Shown in pieces: positions 7,526 through 15,571 of a stretch of DNA of 43,755 bases. Source of the DNA: DATHWB01 sp040902855 (lineage in GTDB: Bacteria > Actinomycetota > Acidimicrobiia > Spongiisociales > ZC4RG35); contig JBBDWN010000029.1 of the NCBI GenBank assembly GCA_040902855.1, positions 1 through 43,755 on the forward strand. The letters run 5' to 3'. The notes under the pieces were generated by a model that did not search any database, was not told the origin of the DNA, and worked only from the letters and a program-made list of their open reading frames with translations. Each line of letters begins with the position of its first letter. The first letter of the stretch is position 1. The translations under genes were made by a program, and so were the position numbers.

Positions 7526-8137
7526 ATGGCGTTCTTCAAAGGGCGGGGTTCTGATCTGGAGGCGGAGGGCATCGAGGCCTCGCGCGTACCGCCTGGCCAG
7601 TACCTCACGGATCGCTTCCCGGTGCTCCAAGCCGGGTCGGTGCCGCGCGTCGATCTGACATTGTGGGACTTCACCGTGGAGGGACTCGTCGATCGGGAAG
7701 CGACGCTCACCCTCGACGAGATCAAAGCGATGCCGACCACCGACAAGGTCACCGACATTCACTGCGTGACCAAGTGGTCGAAGCTGGACACTGTCTGGCA
7801 CGGAGTCGAAGTGCCGGAGTTCATGTCCGGATTCGAGTTGGCTCCGAGCGCCAGCCACGTACTCGTGTGGGCAGAGCACGGTTTCACCGCCAATCTGCCG
7901 TTGGAAGACTTCCTTCGACCCGACAACCTCCTGGCATGGAAGTTCGGTGGCGAAGATCTCGATCCCGACCACGGATGGCCCTTGCGTCTCGTCGTGCCGC
8001 ATCTCTATTTCTGGAAGTCGGTCAAGTGGGTGCGCGGTTTTCGTTTCCTTGATCATGACGAGCCGGGCTTCTGGGAGCGAAACGGGTATCACATGTATGG
8101 CGACCCGTTTCGCGAACAGCGGTACTGGGGAGATTGA
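7526..8137 (+). CDS. cytoplasmic sulfite oxidase-like molybdopterin oxidoreductase
   Basis: 203 residues made of a single oxidoreductase molybdopterin-binding (SUOX-fold) domain. C80 in DIHCVTKWSKLD is the expected molybdenum-ligating Cys. TVWHGVEVPEF, AEHGFTANLPLE and LVVPHLYFWKSVKW follow the family pattern. There is no Tat signal and no haem or dimerisation domain, so it should work in the cytoplasm with an unknown acceptor and substrate. AGAGG at 7515-7519 precedes the ATG by 6 nt. The next gene lies in the same frame only two codons after the TGA. Confidence 0.85.
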   Translation: MAFFKGRGSDLEAEGIEASRVPPGQYLTDRFPVLQAGSVPRVDLTLWDFTVEGLVDREATLTLDEIKAMPTTDKVTDIHCVTKWSKLDTVWHGVEVPEFMSGFELAPSASHVLVWAEHGFTANLPLEDFLRPDNLLAWKFGGEDLDPDHGWPLRLVVPHLYFWKSVKWVRGFRFLDHDEPGFWERNGYHMYGDPFREQRYWGD

Positions 8138-8143
8138 GCCGGC

Positions 8144-9439
8144 TTGGACTGGTTCGCCCGTTGGGCGCGCGATCGACCGGATGCTCCGTTTCTCATCGAC
8201 GGCCCGGAGGTCCTCGACTACGCGGCTGCCTTGGCGCGGATTTCCGGGATCGCCGGCGGATTGCGAGGTCGGTACTCGCATGGCGCTCGGCTCGGGGTCG
8301 TCATGCGACCGGACATCCCCCACTTGGTGGTGGCCATGGCGGTGCCTCTTGCCGGCATGGTGCTCGTACCTCTCCCCGTCGCGGGGAGCGATGACGAGCG
8401 GCGTCGGTTGGCCGACTTGGCCGGCGTGGACGACGTCGTGGGACCCGGCGACACGGAGGACGGCTCACCGCTGCCGGCCGTTCCCGACGAGTCGGTCACT
8501 GCCGCTGCGATCTTCACCTCGGGCACAAGCGGAGGGCCGAGGGCGGTTCGGTTGACGTGGTCGAACATCGAAGCCAGTTCGGCGGCATCGGCGAGCCATA
8601 TCGATCATCGGTCGGACGACCGATGGCTCGCGGTGCTACCTCTCCATCACGTCGGGGGGCTGTCGATACTGTGGCGTTCGGCCCGGCAGGGCTCGGCAGC
8701 GGTGCTGGCAGGAAGATTCGACGCTGCGACAGTGGCGGGGCTGCTCGCGGCCGGGGCAGTCACTTTGGGATCCTTCGTGTCGCCGATGTTGGAGCGACTT
8801 GCCGACACCGGTCTCGAGCGTGTACCAGGGTTCCGGTTGGGCCTCGTCGGAGGAGGACCGGCCTCTGAACGCGCGCTCTCGGTGGGGGGCATGCGGCTGC
8901 TCGCAACCTACGGAATGACGGAGACAGCATCACAGGTGGCGACTGCGGATCCTGCCGAGCCAAGGTCCGATCGTCTCGTCGTCCTCGAGGGAGCGCGAGT
9001 GACGATCTCAGGCGACGGGCGCATCGTCGTCGACGGTCCGATGGTTTCGCCCGGCGATCTGGACGCCCCGGACCGGGGTGGTCCACTGCTCACAGGCGAT
9101 CTCGGGCGCTTCCACGGGAACAGGTTGGAGGTCATGGGCAGGGCAGACGACGTGATCGTGACCGGGGGAGAGAACGTGATGCCTGAGCGAGTCGAGCGCA
9201 TCGCGGCCACCCTGTCCGGGGCGGGCGAGGTGGCGGTGGTCGGCTTGACGGACGATCGATGGGGGATGATCGTCGCGGCCGCATTCACAGGACCGGCAGA
9301 GCCGGATGAGCTGCAAGATGCCCTTCAGGGTCATCTTGCGCCGCATGAGATTCCGCGTCGTTGGGTACGCGTCACGGCGATTCCCAAGCGCGGGATCGGA
9401 AAGGTCGACCGACAGGCAGTGGGCGCGCTGTTCGATTGA
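8144..9439 (+). CDS. menE: AMP-forming acyl-CoA ligase, MenE-like (o-succinylbenzoate-CoA ligase)
   Basis: 431 residues of the ANL superfamily. The P-loop is IFTSGTSGGPRAVRLT (123-138). LPLHHVGGLSILWRS resembles MenE closely. YGMTETASQ and TGDLGR are the later adenylation motifs, and the C-terminal subdomain keeps the catalytic Lys in PKRGIGKVDRQ. MenE activates o-succinylbenzoate for menaquinone synthesis. No other men gene is near, so another aryl or acyl substrate remains possible. The start is a TTG six bases after the preceding stop and in the same frame, with GGGGAGA (8126-8132) upstream. The TGA abuts the convergent arfB stop. Confidence 0.75.
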   Translation: MDWFARWARDRPDAPFLIDGPEVLDYAAALARISGIAGGLRGRYSHGARLGVVMRPDIPHLVVAMAVPLAGMVLVPLPVAGSDDERRRLADLAGVDDVVGPGDTEDGSPLPAVPDESVTAAAIFTSGTSGGPRAVRLTWSNIEASSAASASHIDHRSDDRWLAVLPLHHVGGLSILWRSARQGSAAVLAGRFDAATVAGLLAAGAVTLGSFVSPMLERLADTGLERVPGFRLGLVGGGPASERALSVGGMRLLATYGMTETASQVATADPAEPRSDRLVVLEGARVTISGDGRIVVDGPMVSPGDLDAPDRGGPLLTGDLGRFHGNRLEVMGRADDVIVTGGENVMPERVERIAATLSGAGEVAVVGLTDDRWGMIVAAAFTGPAEPDELQDALQGHLAPHEIPRRWVRVTAIPKRGIGKVDRQAVGALFD

Positions 9440-9865
9440 TCACTCGATGCGCGGTGCCCTCCGCTTGTCCTTCTTCTCGCTGAGGGCACGCTTGTCCTCG
9501 AGTCGTTTGCGCTTTGAGGCGCGGGTCGGCTTGGTCGGCCGCCGCTTCCTCGGCTGCTTCATCGACTCGGTCAGAAGTTCACGGAGCCGAGCGCGAGCGA
9601 GCATCCGGTTGCGGAATTGGGAACGGCTCTCGGCGACAGACACGACGATCGGGTCCGACCCGATCTTCCGGGTGAGTCGTTGATGGATCTCGGGCGGGAA
9701 CGCCTCGGACGAGGCGAGGTCGAATATCAGGTCGGCCCGGGTGTTCGACCGGTTGGCGTGCTGGCCGCCCGGGCCCCCTGACGTCGAAAACCGCCATTCG
9801 AGTTCGGCGGACGGGATCATCCATTCCCCGACCTCGAGGTCGTCGTCCGGTGCCGGGCCAGCCAT
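9440..9865 (-). CDS. arfB: ArfB-type peptidyl-tRNA hydrolase (ribosome rescue)
   Basis: 141 residues with a release-factor catalytic domain: the GGQ motif at 33-35 in SGGPGGQHANRSNTRADL, then a long basic C-terminal tail (KQPRKRRPTKPTRASKRKR). This is the layout of ArfB/YaeJ, which enters stalled ribosomes with its tail in the mRNA channel and hydrolyses the peptidyl-tRNA. It lacks the codon-recognition domain of RF1/RF2, and its length is normal for the family. The ATG is 4 nt after the inositol-phosphate synthase stop, so the two are co-transcribed. Confidence 0.92.
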   Translation of the reverse strand: MAGPAPDDDLEVGEWMIPSAELEWRFSTSGGPGGQHANRSNTRADLIFDLASSEAFPPEIHQRLTRKIGSDPIVVSVAESRSQFRNRMLARARLRELLTESMKQPRKRRPTKPTRASKRKRLEDKRALSEKKDKRRAPRIE

Positions 9866-9869
9866 CCGG

Positions 9870-11186
9870 TCAGTCCGCGTAGTACTCGTCGCCGAGGTGG
9901 GTGATCAGATCTTCGCCCATCCACGAACGGAGTGTGTTCTTCAGCTTCTTCTGCTGGATGAAGATGTCGTGCTCCGGGTACAGGCCGGGGGCCGTCTGCG
10001 GGCTCTTGAAGTAGAAGGAGAGCCACTCTTGGATGCCGCTCTTGCCCGCTCGGGAGGCGAGATCGAGGAAAAGCGCCAGGTCCAGGACGAGCGGCGCGGC
10101 CAGGATCGAGTCTTTGCACAGGAAGTCGACCTTGATCTGCATCTTGTAGCCGAGCCATCCGAAGATGTCGATGGCGTCCCAGCCTTCCTTGTCGTCGCCG
10201 CGCGGCGGGTAGTAGTTGATCCTGACCTTGTGATAGAGGTCGCCGTACAGCTCCGGGTTGATGTCCGGCTGCAGGATCGTCTCGAGAACGCCGAGCTTCG
10301 AGACCTCCTTCGACTTGAAGTTCTCCGGCGCGTCCAGTACCTCGCCGTCGCGATTGCCGAGGATGTTCGTGGAGAACCACCCATGGATTCCCAGACTGCG
10401 TGTCTTGAGACCCGGGGCGAGGATGGTCTTCATCAATGTCTGGCCGGTCTTGAAGTCCTTCCCGCATATCGGCACCCGCTCACGCATTGCCAGTTCGACC
10501 ATCGCAGGGAAGTCGACGGTGAGGTTGGGAGCTCCGTTGGCGAACGGCACGCCCGTCGTGAGGGCGGCGTAGGCATACAGCTGTGACGGAGCGATCGCTG
10601 GATCGTTGTTGCGGAGTCCCTCCTCGAAGGCGTCGAGTGTCTGGTGGACCTCGGACTGCTCCTGGTACGCCTCGGTCGAACCGCACCACACCATGACGAG
10701 ACGCTCACAGTCGTTGGCCTGGCGGAACCCCTCGATATCTTCCACGATCCTCTCGACCGCTTCGAGATGGGAGCCGTAGCTGGCGACGTGATCGGTGTTC
10801 TCGAGGCGCGTGACCCAGCTCGGATCGAAGATTGCTTTCATCGGCGTGATCAGCCGCATCTCGTCACCGACCGACTCGAGCAGGCTCGCCTCCAACACGC
10901 CCGCCCGCATCGCAGCGGAGTAGGCATCCTCGGAGTAGGGGTCCCAGCCGCCGAAGACCAGATCGTCCATCGGGGTGAGTGGAACGAAGTCCCGAACCAG
11001 GGGCGAACGGTTCTCGGTCCGCCTGCCGAGCCGGATGTGTCCCATCTGTGTCATCGAGCCGATCGGGAGGGAAATCCCCTTGCGGGTGGCCATCACCCCG
11101 GCGATGAGCGTGGTCGCAACCGCCCCCATGCCGGGTAGGAGGACGCCGAGGCGGCCGGTAGCGGGCGGGATGGGGGATGCGGACAC
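9870..11186 (-). CDS. ino1: myo-inositol-1-phosphate (inositol-3-phosphate) synthase
   Basis: About 438 residues. It converts glucose 6-phosphate to inositol phosphate using NAD, the entry to phosphatidylinositol and mycothiol in Actinobacteria. The NAD-binding start is GVLLPGMGAVATTLIAGV. Later family motifs are FGGWDPYSEDAYSAA, VWCGSTEAY, GVPFANGAPNLTVD, CGKDFKTGQT and SLGIHGWFSTNILGNRDG. I chose GTG 11186 because AGGAG lies about 8 nt before it; the frame continues upstream to 11273 but that stretch is Arg/Ser-rich and unlike the family. It is followed by arfB. Confidence 0.92.
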   Translation of the reverse strand: MSASPIPPATGRLGVLLPGMGAVATTLIAGVMATRKGISLPIGSMTQMGHIRLGRRTENRSPLVRDFVPLTPMDDLVFGGWDPYSEDAYSAAMRAGVLEASLLESVGDEMRLITPMKAIFDPSWVTRLENTDHVASYGSHLEAVERIVEDIEGFRQANDCERLVMVWCGSTEAYQEQSEVHQTLDAFEEGLRNNDPAIAPSQLYAYAALTTGVPFANGAPNLTVDFPAMVELAMRERVPICGKDFKTGQTLMKTILAPGLKTRSLGIHGWFSTNILGNRDGEVLDAPENFKSKEVSKLGVLETILQPDINPELYGDLYHKVRINYYPPRGDDKEGWDAIDIFGWLGYKMQIKVDFLCKDSILAAPLVLDLALFLDLASRAGKSGIQEWLSFYFKSPQTAPGLYPEHDIFIQQKKLKNTLRSWMGEDLITHLGDEYYAD

Positions 11187-11260
11187 TGCTCTGCTCCTGG
11201 ATCGATGAGGGGACCGGAACGATATACCCGCTCGGCTCCGGCACCGAAAGACGGTGCGGG

Positions 11261-11266
11261 TACCAT
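11261..11266 (+). promoter_or_regulatory. -10-like box for the DUF6941 gene
   Basis: TACCAT ends 7 nt before the GTG at 11274, and no Shine-Dalgarno sequence is present, as expected for a leaderless message. Confidence 0.4.
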
Positions 11267-11273
11267 CGCCCAT

Positions 11274-11711
11274 GTGACGACAGAAGAAGTAAGGCCAACC
11301 GTCGATTTCGCGCTGCTGGCGGACGCCGTTCAGGTCGTGCAGGGCAAGCTCTACGTTCTCGGCGGAGGCTGGGACACCCTGTTCGTCACCGACTTTCCCG
11401 CCCGCTATCCGTCGCTTGGTCTGGGCTTGCGGGTGAGAGTCCCGTGGAGCTGGACCGATCAGGTGCTCGTCATCGGGGTCGATCTCCAGGACGAAGACGG
11501 AGGACGAGTGCTCCCGACGCCACCCGTCGCCCAGGGTGTCAAGGTGGCGCGGCCACAGGGGATCCCCGAAGGAAGCGACGTCGGTGTCGCCCGGTCGTTC
11601 ACCTTCAACAACATCTCTTTTCCGGCGGCCGGGGCCTACTCGTTCGTCGTTCTCTTGAACAACGAAGTGGCGACCCGGCTGCGGTTTTCGGTGCGTCCGA
11701 GACCATCTTGA
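11274..11711 (+). CDS. DUF6941 family protein
   Basis: 145 residues, predicted soluble and beta-rich. The opening VDFALLADAVQVVQGKLYVLGGGW and the later ARSFTFNNISFPAAGAYSFVVLLNN match what I know of DUF6941 proteins, which have no assigned function. The GTG start is preceded by a -10-like box but no ribosome-binding site. An overlapping ATG at 11272 is in another frame. It is the first gene of a three-gene run whose members overlap by a few bases. Confidence 0.75.
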   Translation: MTTEEVRPTVDFALLADAVQVVQGKLYVLGGGWDTLFVTDFPARYPSLGLGLRVRVPWSWTDQVLVIGVDLQDEDGGRVLPTPPVAQGVKVARPQGIPEGSDVGVARSFTFNNISFPAAGAYSFVVLLNNEVATRLRFSVRPRPS

Positions 11712-12331
11712 GTCCTGTGGCCGAACGGCTGCGGATGTTCCCGCTGGGTACGGTCATCTTCCCGTACAGCGGCGTCCCGCTGAGGGTGTTCGAACCGCGG
11801 TACCAGGCCTTGCTCGATGATGTGCTCTCCGAGGAGTGCAGCTTCGGGTCCGTTCTCATAGAGCGCGGTTTCGAAGTCGGGGGCGGGGACGTACGGTCAT
11901 CGATCGGGACTCGGCTAAGGGTTTTGGCCCACCAGGATCTCTCCGACGGCCATCGGGCGATCGTCGTGGCCGGAGTCGAGCGGATCCGGGTGCTCGAGTG
12001 GCTGGAGGACGCACCGCACCCGTGGGCGATGGTGGAGCGGATGGACGACCCGATCGAAGATGTTTCCGATCTCCGCGGCGAGGTGTGCGGACGTCTCGAA
12101 CGGATGCTGGCGATGGCATCGGAGTTGGGTGCCGATACCGCCGACGTCGACCTCGATGTCGGCGGCGATCCGGTGGCCGTCTCCTATCAGCTCGCGTCGT
12201 TGATACCGGTGACACCCCTCGACTCGTACGTTCTGCTCGGAGCCACCGGACCGCGGGAACGGATGCGACGTGCGATCGAGATGCTGGACGACCAGATCGA
12301 GCTGATCCGTCTCCAACTCGGGGGATCGTGA
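11708..12331 (+). CDS. LON N-terminal substrate-binding-domain protein
   Basis: About 207 residues. RMFPLGTVIFPYSGVPLRVFEPRYQALLDDVL is split here into its recognisable parts MFPLGTVIFP and LRVFEPRY, the signature of the LON N-terminal (PUA-like) domain. No AAA or protease domain follows, so this is a stand-alone LON-substrate-binding protein, possibly an adaptor for proteolysis; the role is inferred. TTG 11708 overlaps the upstream stop (TTGA). GTG 11717 and ATG 11735 are equally possible, and none has a clear Shine-Dalgarno sequence. Confidence 0.82.
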   Translation: MSPVAERLRMFPLGTVIFPYSGVPLRVFEPRYQALLDDVLSEECSFGSVLIERGFEVGGGDVRSSIGTRLRVLAHQDLSDGHRAIVVAGVERIRVLEWLEDAPHPWAMVERMDDPIEDVSDLRGEVCGRLERMLAMASELGADTADVDLDVGGDPVAVSYQLASLIPVTPLDSYVLLGATGPRERMRRAIEMLDDQIELIRLQLGGS

Positions 12332-12942
12332 GCATCGAGGCCGTCATCTTCGATCTTGGCGGGGTGATCCTCGATTCGCCGCTCGACGCAATCGCCGCCT
12401 TCGAACAGCGTCACTCGATCCGCCCTGGGTCGATCAACCGACATGTCCTTGCCTCGGGAAGCGGCGGTGCCTGGGCGCGTCACGAGCGGGGCGAGCTAGG
12501 CCACGCGGAGTTCCTCGCGGTGTTTCGCGCCGAGTTCGAGAGCGCCGGAATCGATGTGGACACTGCGGAGTTGATGGCGGATATCGATGCCTCCATTCGA
12601 GTCCGACCTGAGATGCTCCAGGCCGTGGACCGGCTCCGGAAGCGAGGGGTCAGGGCGGCGGCGCTGACGAACAACTGGACTCCCTTCGGCCCCGACGGTC
12701 TCGCTGCGCACTTCGACGTCGTGGTCGAGTCGGTCGTCGAGGGAACGCGGAAGCCGGAGAGCCGGATCTATGAGATCTGCATCGAACGTCTCGGCGTGGC
12801 GCCCGCTGCATGTGTGATGCTGGACGATCTCGGTCCCAACCTGAAGCCCGCCCTGGCGATGGGTATGCGGACGGTGAAGGTCACGTCCGCTGCCCAGGCC
12901 CTTGCAGAACTCGAAGCGATCTTTGGGCCTCTCAAGTCCTGA
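12328..12942 (+). CDS. HAD-superfamily phosphatase (subfamily IA, epoxide-hydrolase N-domain type)
   Basis: 204 residues. Motif I is VIFDLGGVI; its first Asp is the nucleophile, and the usual second Asp is Gly, as in related epoxide-hydrolase N-terminal and ACAD10-type domains. LTNNW is motif II, the Lys in EGTRKPESRIYE is motif III, and VMLDDLGPNLKPA is motif IV. It should hydrolyse a small phosphate or phospholipid ester. GTG 12328 overlaps the upstream stop (GTGA), with a G-rich run GGGGGA just before it, so translation is coupled to the LON-domain gene. Confidence 0.87.
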   Translation: MSIEAVIFDLGGVILDSPLDAIAAFEQRHSIRPGSINRHVLASGSGGAWARHERGELGHAEFLAVFRAEFESAGIDVDTAELMADIDASIRVRPEMLQAVDRLRKRGVRAAALTNNWTPFGPDGLAAHFDVVVESVVEGTRKPESRIYEICIERLGVAPAACVMLDDLGPNLKPALAMGMRTVKVTSAAQALAELEAIFGPLKS

Positions 12943-12977
12943 ATGGATCCGATCGATACGAGTGTCCTGACCCGGTT

Positions 12978-13006
12978 TTGACGTTGGACCGACCGTCGGC
13001 CAGGAT
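12978..13006 (+). promoter_or_regulatory. possible promoter of the M23 peptidase gene
   Basis: TTGACG (12978-12983) and CAGGAT (13001-13006) are separated by 17 bp and lie upstream of the ATG at 13033. The -35 is good; the -10 is weak. Confidence 0.35.
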
Positions 13007-13032
13007 TCACGGGCTCCCCACCGAGGTCTTCG

Positions 13033-13653
13033 ATGATTCGCCGCGCGCTCGCCCTCACCGTCGCCGTCTCCGCTCTGCTTCCCCTGCCTGCCTTGGGCAT
13101 GCCCGATGCCAACGTGCCTGAGGTCATCGCCGAACAACCCGTCGAACGTCTCCACATGACGTTCCCACAAGATCCGGAGACGACCTGGTTCCTCGACACG
13201 TTCGGTGCCGGCCGAGCCGGCCACGTTCACCTCGGTGTGGACCTCCACGCGCCCAAGGGTTCGCCTGTGTTCGCCGTCGCTCCCGGAGTCGTGACCCGCA
13301 TGTCGATCAGCCCCAGGGCGGGGGCATACATCGTCGTCGATCATGGACCCGGATGGACGTCGTGGTACATGCACCTCGACACCGACGAGCCGGGCACCGA
13401 CAACGGGCGCGGCGGCTTCGACGCAGCATTTGCCCGCGACGTCGTCCCGGGATCATTCGTCGATGCGGGCCAACTGATCGGATTCGTCGGCGATTCGGGC
13501 AACGCCGAACACACCGAGCCGCACACCCATTTCGAACTGCACCGCGACGGCCGGGCGATCGACCCGTACACGATGCTCGTCGAGGCCCACGAAAGGGCTC
13601 GCCTCGCCTTCGAGGCGGAGCGGATCGCCGACCTGACGGCCCGCATCATCTGA
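13033..13653 (+). CDS. secreted M23 (LytM) family metallopeptidase
   Basis: 206 residues with a Sec signal peptide (positive MIRR, hydrophobic core, likely cleavage after about residue 22). The LytM zinc site is complete: H66 and D70 in HLGVDLHAP, and H166 in HTHFELH, with H114 (YMHL) and H164 as further catalytic histidines. Such enzymes cut peptidoglycan cross-bridges or activate amidases. No coiled coil or LysM domain is present. An insertion with DTDEPGTDNGRGG sits between the usual strands. It is transcribed alone and converges with the gltB operon. Confidence 0.88.
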   Translation: MIRRALALTVAVSALLPLPALGMPDANVPEVIAEQPVERLHMTFPQDPETTWFLDTFGAGRAGHVHLGVDLHAPKGSPVFAVAPGVVTRMSISPRAGAYIVVDHGPGWTSWYMHLDTDEPGTDNGRGGFDAAFARDVVPGSFVDAGQLIGFVGDSGNAEHTEPHTHFELHRDGRAIDPYTMLVEAHERARLAFEAERIADLTARII

Positions 13654-13665
13654 GCGCGGGAGCCG

Positions 13666-14100
13666 TCAGATCGTGGCGGCGTCGTCCAATTCCGCAACCC
13701 GCGCCGGAATGTCAGGCTCAGAGACACCGACCTTCGCCACTTCAAGTCCGGGGACAGCGATGGCGCCCTCGCCCACCCAGATGACGCGGGTGACCTGCGC
13801 ATCTCGGACAGCCTCGACCCAGCCGGCGAGGACCGCCCCGGGTGTCCTGGCGAAGGAACGTTCCCGGGCGTCGCTTGCCGCCTCGGTGACGAGCACGGCA
13901 CTGAAACAGCGAGTGCACGCTCCTCCGACATGAGACGGATCGGAGACGTCGCCCAGGGCAACCTTGACACCTTGTCCGCGTAACTCCTCGGCGACGCCGA
14001 GGTCGCTCACAAAGGCTCGTACCTCGCGGTCGGGTTCGATGAGCGCATCGACAATTGCGCGGCCGACTGCGGTGTCGGCTCCGACGACGATCACCGGCAC
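13666..14100 (-). CDS. small NAD(P)-binding Rossmann protein
   Basis: 144 residues beginning VIVVGADTAVGRAIVDAL, a GxxxxxG version of the NmrA/extended-SDR dinucleotide-binding loop. DREVRAFVSD and VKVALGDVSD follow at the expected places. The protein is only half the usual NmrA length and has no YxxxK catalytic pair, so it is probably a redox-sensing or binding protein. It starts 7 nt after gltD and is likely co-transcribed with the glutamate synthase genes. Confidence 0.7.
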   Translation of the reverse strand: MPVIVVGADTAVGRAIVDALIEPDREVRAFVSDLGVAEELRGQGVKVALGDVSDPSHVGGACTRCFSAVLVTEAASDARERSFARTPGAVLAGWVEAVRDAQVTRVIWVGEGAIAVPGLEVAKVGVSEPDIPARVAELDDAATI

Positions 14101-14107
14101 GACGGAC

Positions 14108-15571
14108 TCAGCGCAGCGGAGCCGCGGTCGGGGCGATCGGGGACGGGAGGAAGGTTTCGCCCATCAGATGCCGGTCGACGGCGGCGGCAGCAGCCCTGCC
14201 CTCGGCGATCGCCCACACGATGAGCGACTGACCCCTGCCCATGTCGCCGGCGACGAACACGCCATCGACGTTCGTTCGCCACGAGTCATCCCGGTCCACG
14301 TTTCCGCGTTGGTTGAGTTCGACGCCGAATTGCTCCAGCATCGTGCTCCGTTCCGGCCCGACGAATCCCATCGCCAGGAGGACGAGGTCGGCGGGGTAAT
14401 CCTCTTCACTCCCTGGAACCTGCTCGAATGTCGGGCGGCCGTCGATGAACGTCGTCTCGACCCGGTGGGTCTTGAGTGCGGACACGCGACCTGAGCCGTC
14501 GTCGACGAATCTCTCCGTGTTGATGGAGAACTCCCGTTCCCCGCCTTCCTCATGGGCAGACGAGATTCGATATTGCAAGGGATACGTCGGCCAAGGCGTC
14601 GACGGATCTCGGCTGTCGGGTGGGCGGGGCATGATCTCGAATTGATGGACCGATGCCGCACCCTGTCGGTGGGCGGTACCCAGGCAATCGGCGCCCGTGT
14701 CCCCTCCGCCGATGATGATGACGTGCTTGCCTTCCGCCGAAATCGGCGACGACGCAAGGTCGCCCTGTTGGACGCGATTCGCCCAAGGCAGGTATTCCAT
14801 CGCCTGGTGGACCCCGGCCAGTTCACGGCCGGGGATGGGCAGGTCGCGCGGCGCGGTTGCTCCTCCGGCGAGAACGATCGCATCGAAGTCCGCCTTGAGT
14901 TGGTCGGCGGAGATGTCGACGCCTACTTCCACCGAGGTCAAGAGACGCGTGCCCTCCGCTTCCATCTGGGCGATGCGGTGGTCGAGATGGCGTTTCTCCA
15001 TCTTGAACTCGGGGATGCCGTAGCGCAGGAGTCCACCCACGCGGTCGTCCCGCTCGAAGACCGTGACATCGTGTCCTGCCCGGGTGAGTTGCTGGGCGGC
15101 AGCCAGTCCGGCCGGCCCGGAACCGACCACTCCGATCCGGTGACCGGTACGTTCGGAGGGAAGGACCGGAGTCACCCAGCCCTCGTCCCAAGCTCGGTCG
15201 ATGATCTCGACTTCGACCTGCTTGATGGCGACCGGGTCGTCGTTGATGCCGAGGACGCAGGCCGCCTCGCACGGCGCAGGGCAGAGCCGTCCGGTGAACT
15301 CGGGGAAGTTGTTGGTGGCATGGAGGCGGTCGATCGCCTCCCGCCAATGACCCCGGTACACGAGATCGTTCCAGTCCGGTATGAGGTTCCCGAGCGGACA
15401 GCCGTTGTTGCAGAACGGGATGCCGCAGTCCATGCACCGCGACGCCTGTGCGACCAGCGCGTCCGCTCCGAAGTCGAGATAGACCTCCTGCCAGTCACCG
15501 ACGCGAACATCGGCCGGGCGGCGCGTCGGAAGCTCGCGTCCGTGCTTGAGAAAGCCGCGCGGATCAGCCAT
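14108..15571 (-). CDS. gltD: glutamate synthase [NADPH] small (beta) subunit
   Basis: 487 residues. The N-terminal Fe-S region carries the Cys groups CMDCGIPFCNNGCPLGN and CPAPCEAACVLG. The FAD site is GVVGSGPAGLAAAQQL, and the NADPH site is IIIGGGDTGADCLG. The C-terminal VFVAGDMGRGQSLIVWAI closes the FAD domain. It passes electrons from NADPH to the large subunit for glutamate formation from glutamine and 2-oxoglutarate. The ATG lies 8 nt inside the end of gltB, as expected for a tightly coupled operon. Confidence 0.96.
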   Translation of the reverse strand: MADPRGFLKHGRELPTRRPADVRVGDWQEVYLDFGADALVAQASRCMDCGIPFCNNGCPLGNLIPDWNDLVYRGHWREAIDRLHATNNFPEFTGRLCPAPCEAACVLGINDDPVAIKQVEVEIIDRAWDEGWVTPVLPSERTGHRIGVVGSGPAGLAAAQQLTRAGHDVTVFERDDRVGGLLRYGIPEFKMEKRHLDHRIAQMEAEGTRLLTSVEVGVDISADQLKADFDAIVLAGGATAPRDLPIPGRELAGVHQAMEYLPWANRVQQGDLASSPISAEGKHVIIIGGGDTGADCLGTAHRQGAASVHQFEIMPRPPDSRDPSTPWPTYPLQYRISSAHEEGGEREFSINTERFVDDGSGRVSALKTHRVETTFIDGRPTFEQVPGSEEDYPADLVLLAMGFVGPERSTMLEQFGVELNQRGNVDRDDSWRTNVDGVFVAGDMGRGQSLIVWAIAEGRAAAAAVDRHLMGETFLPSPIAPTAAPLR

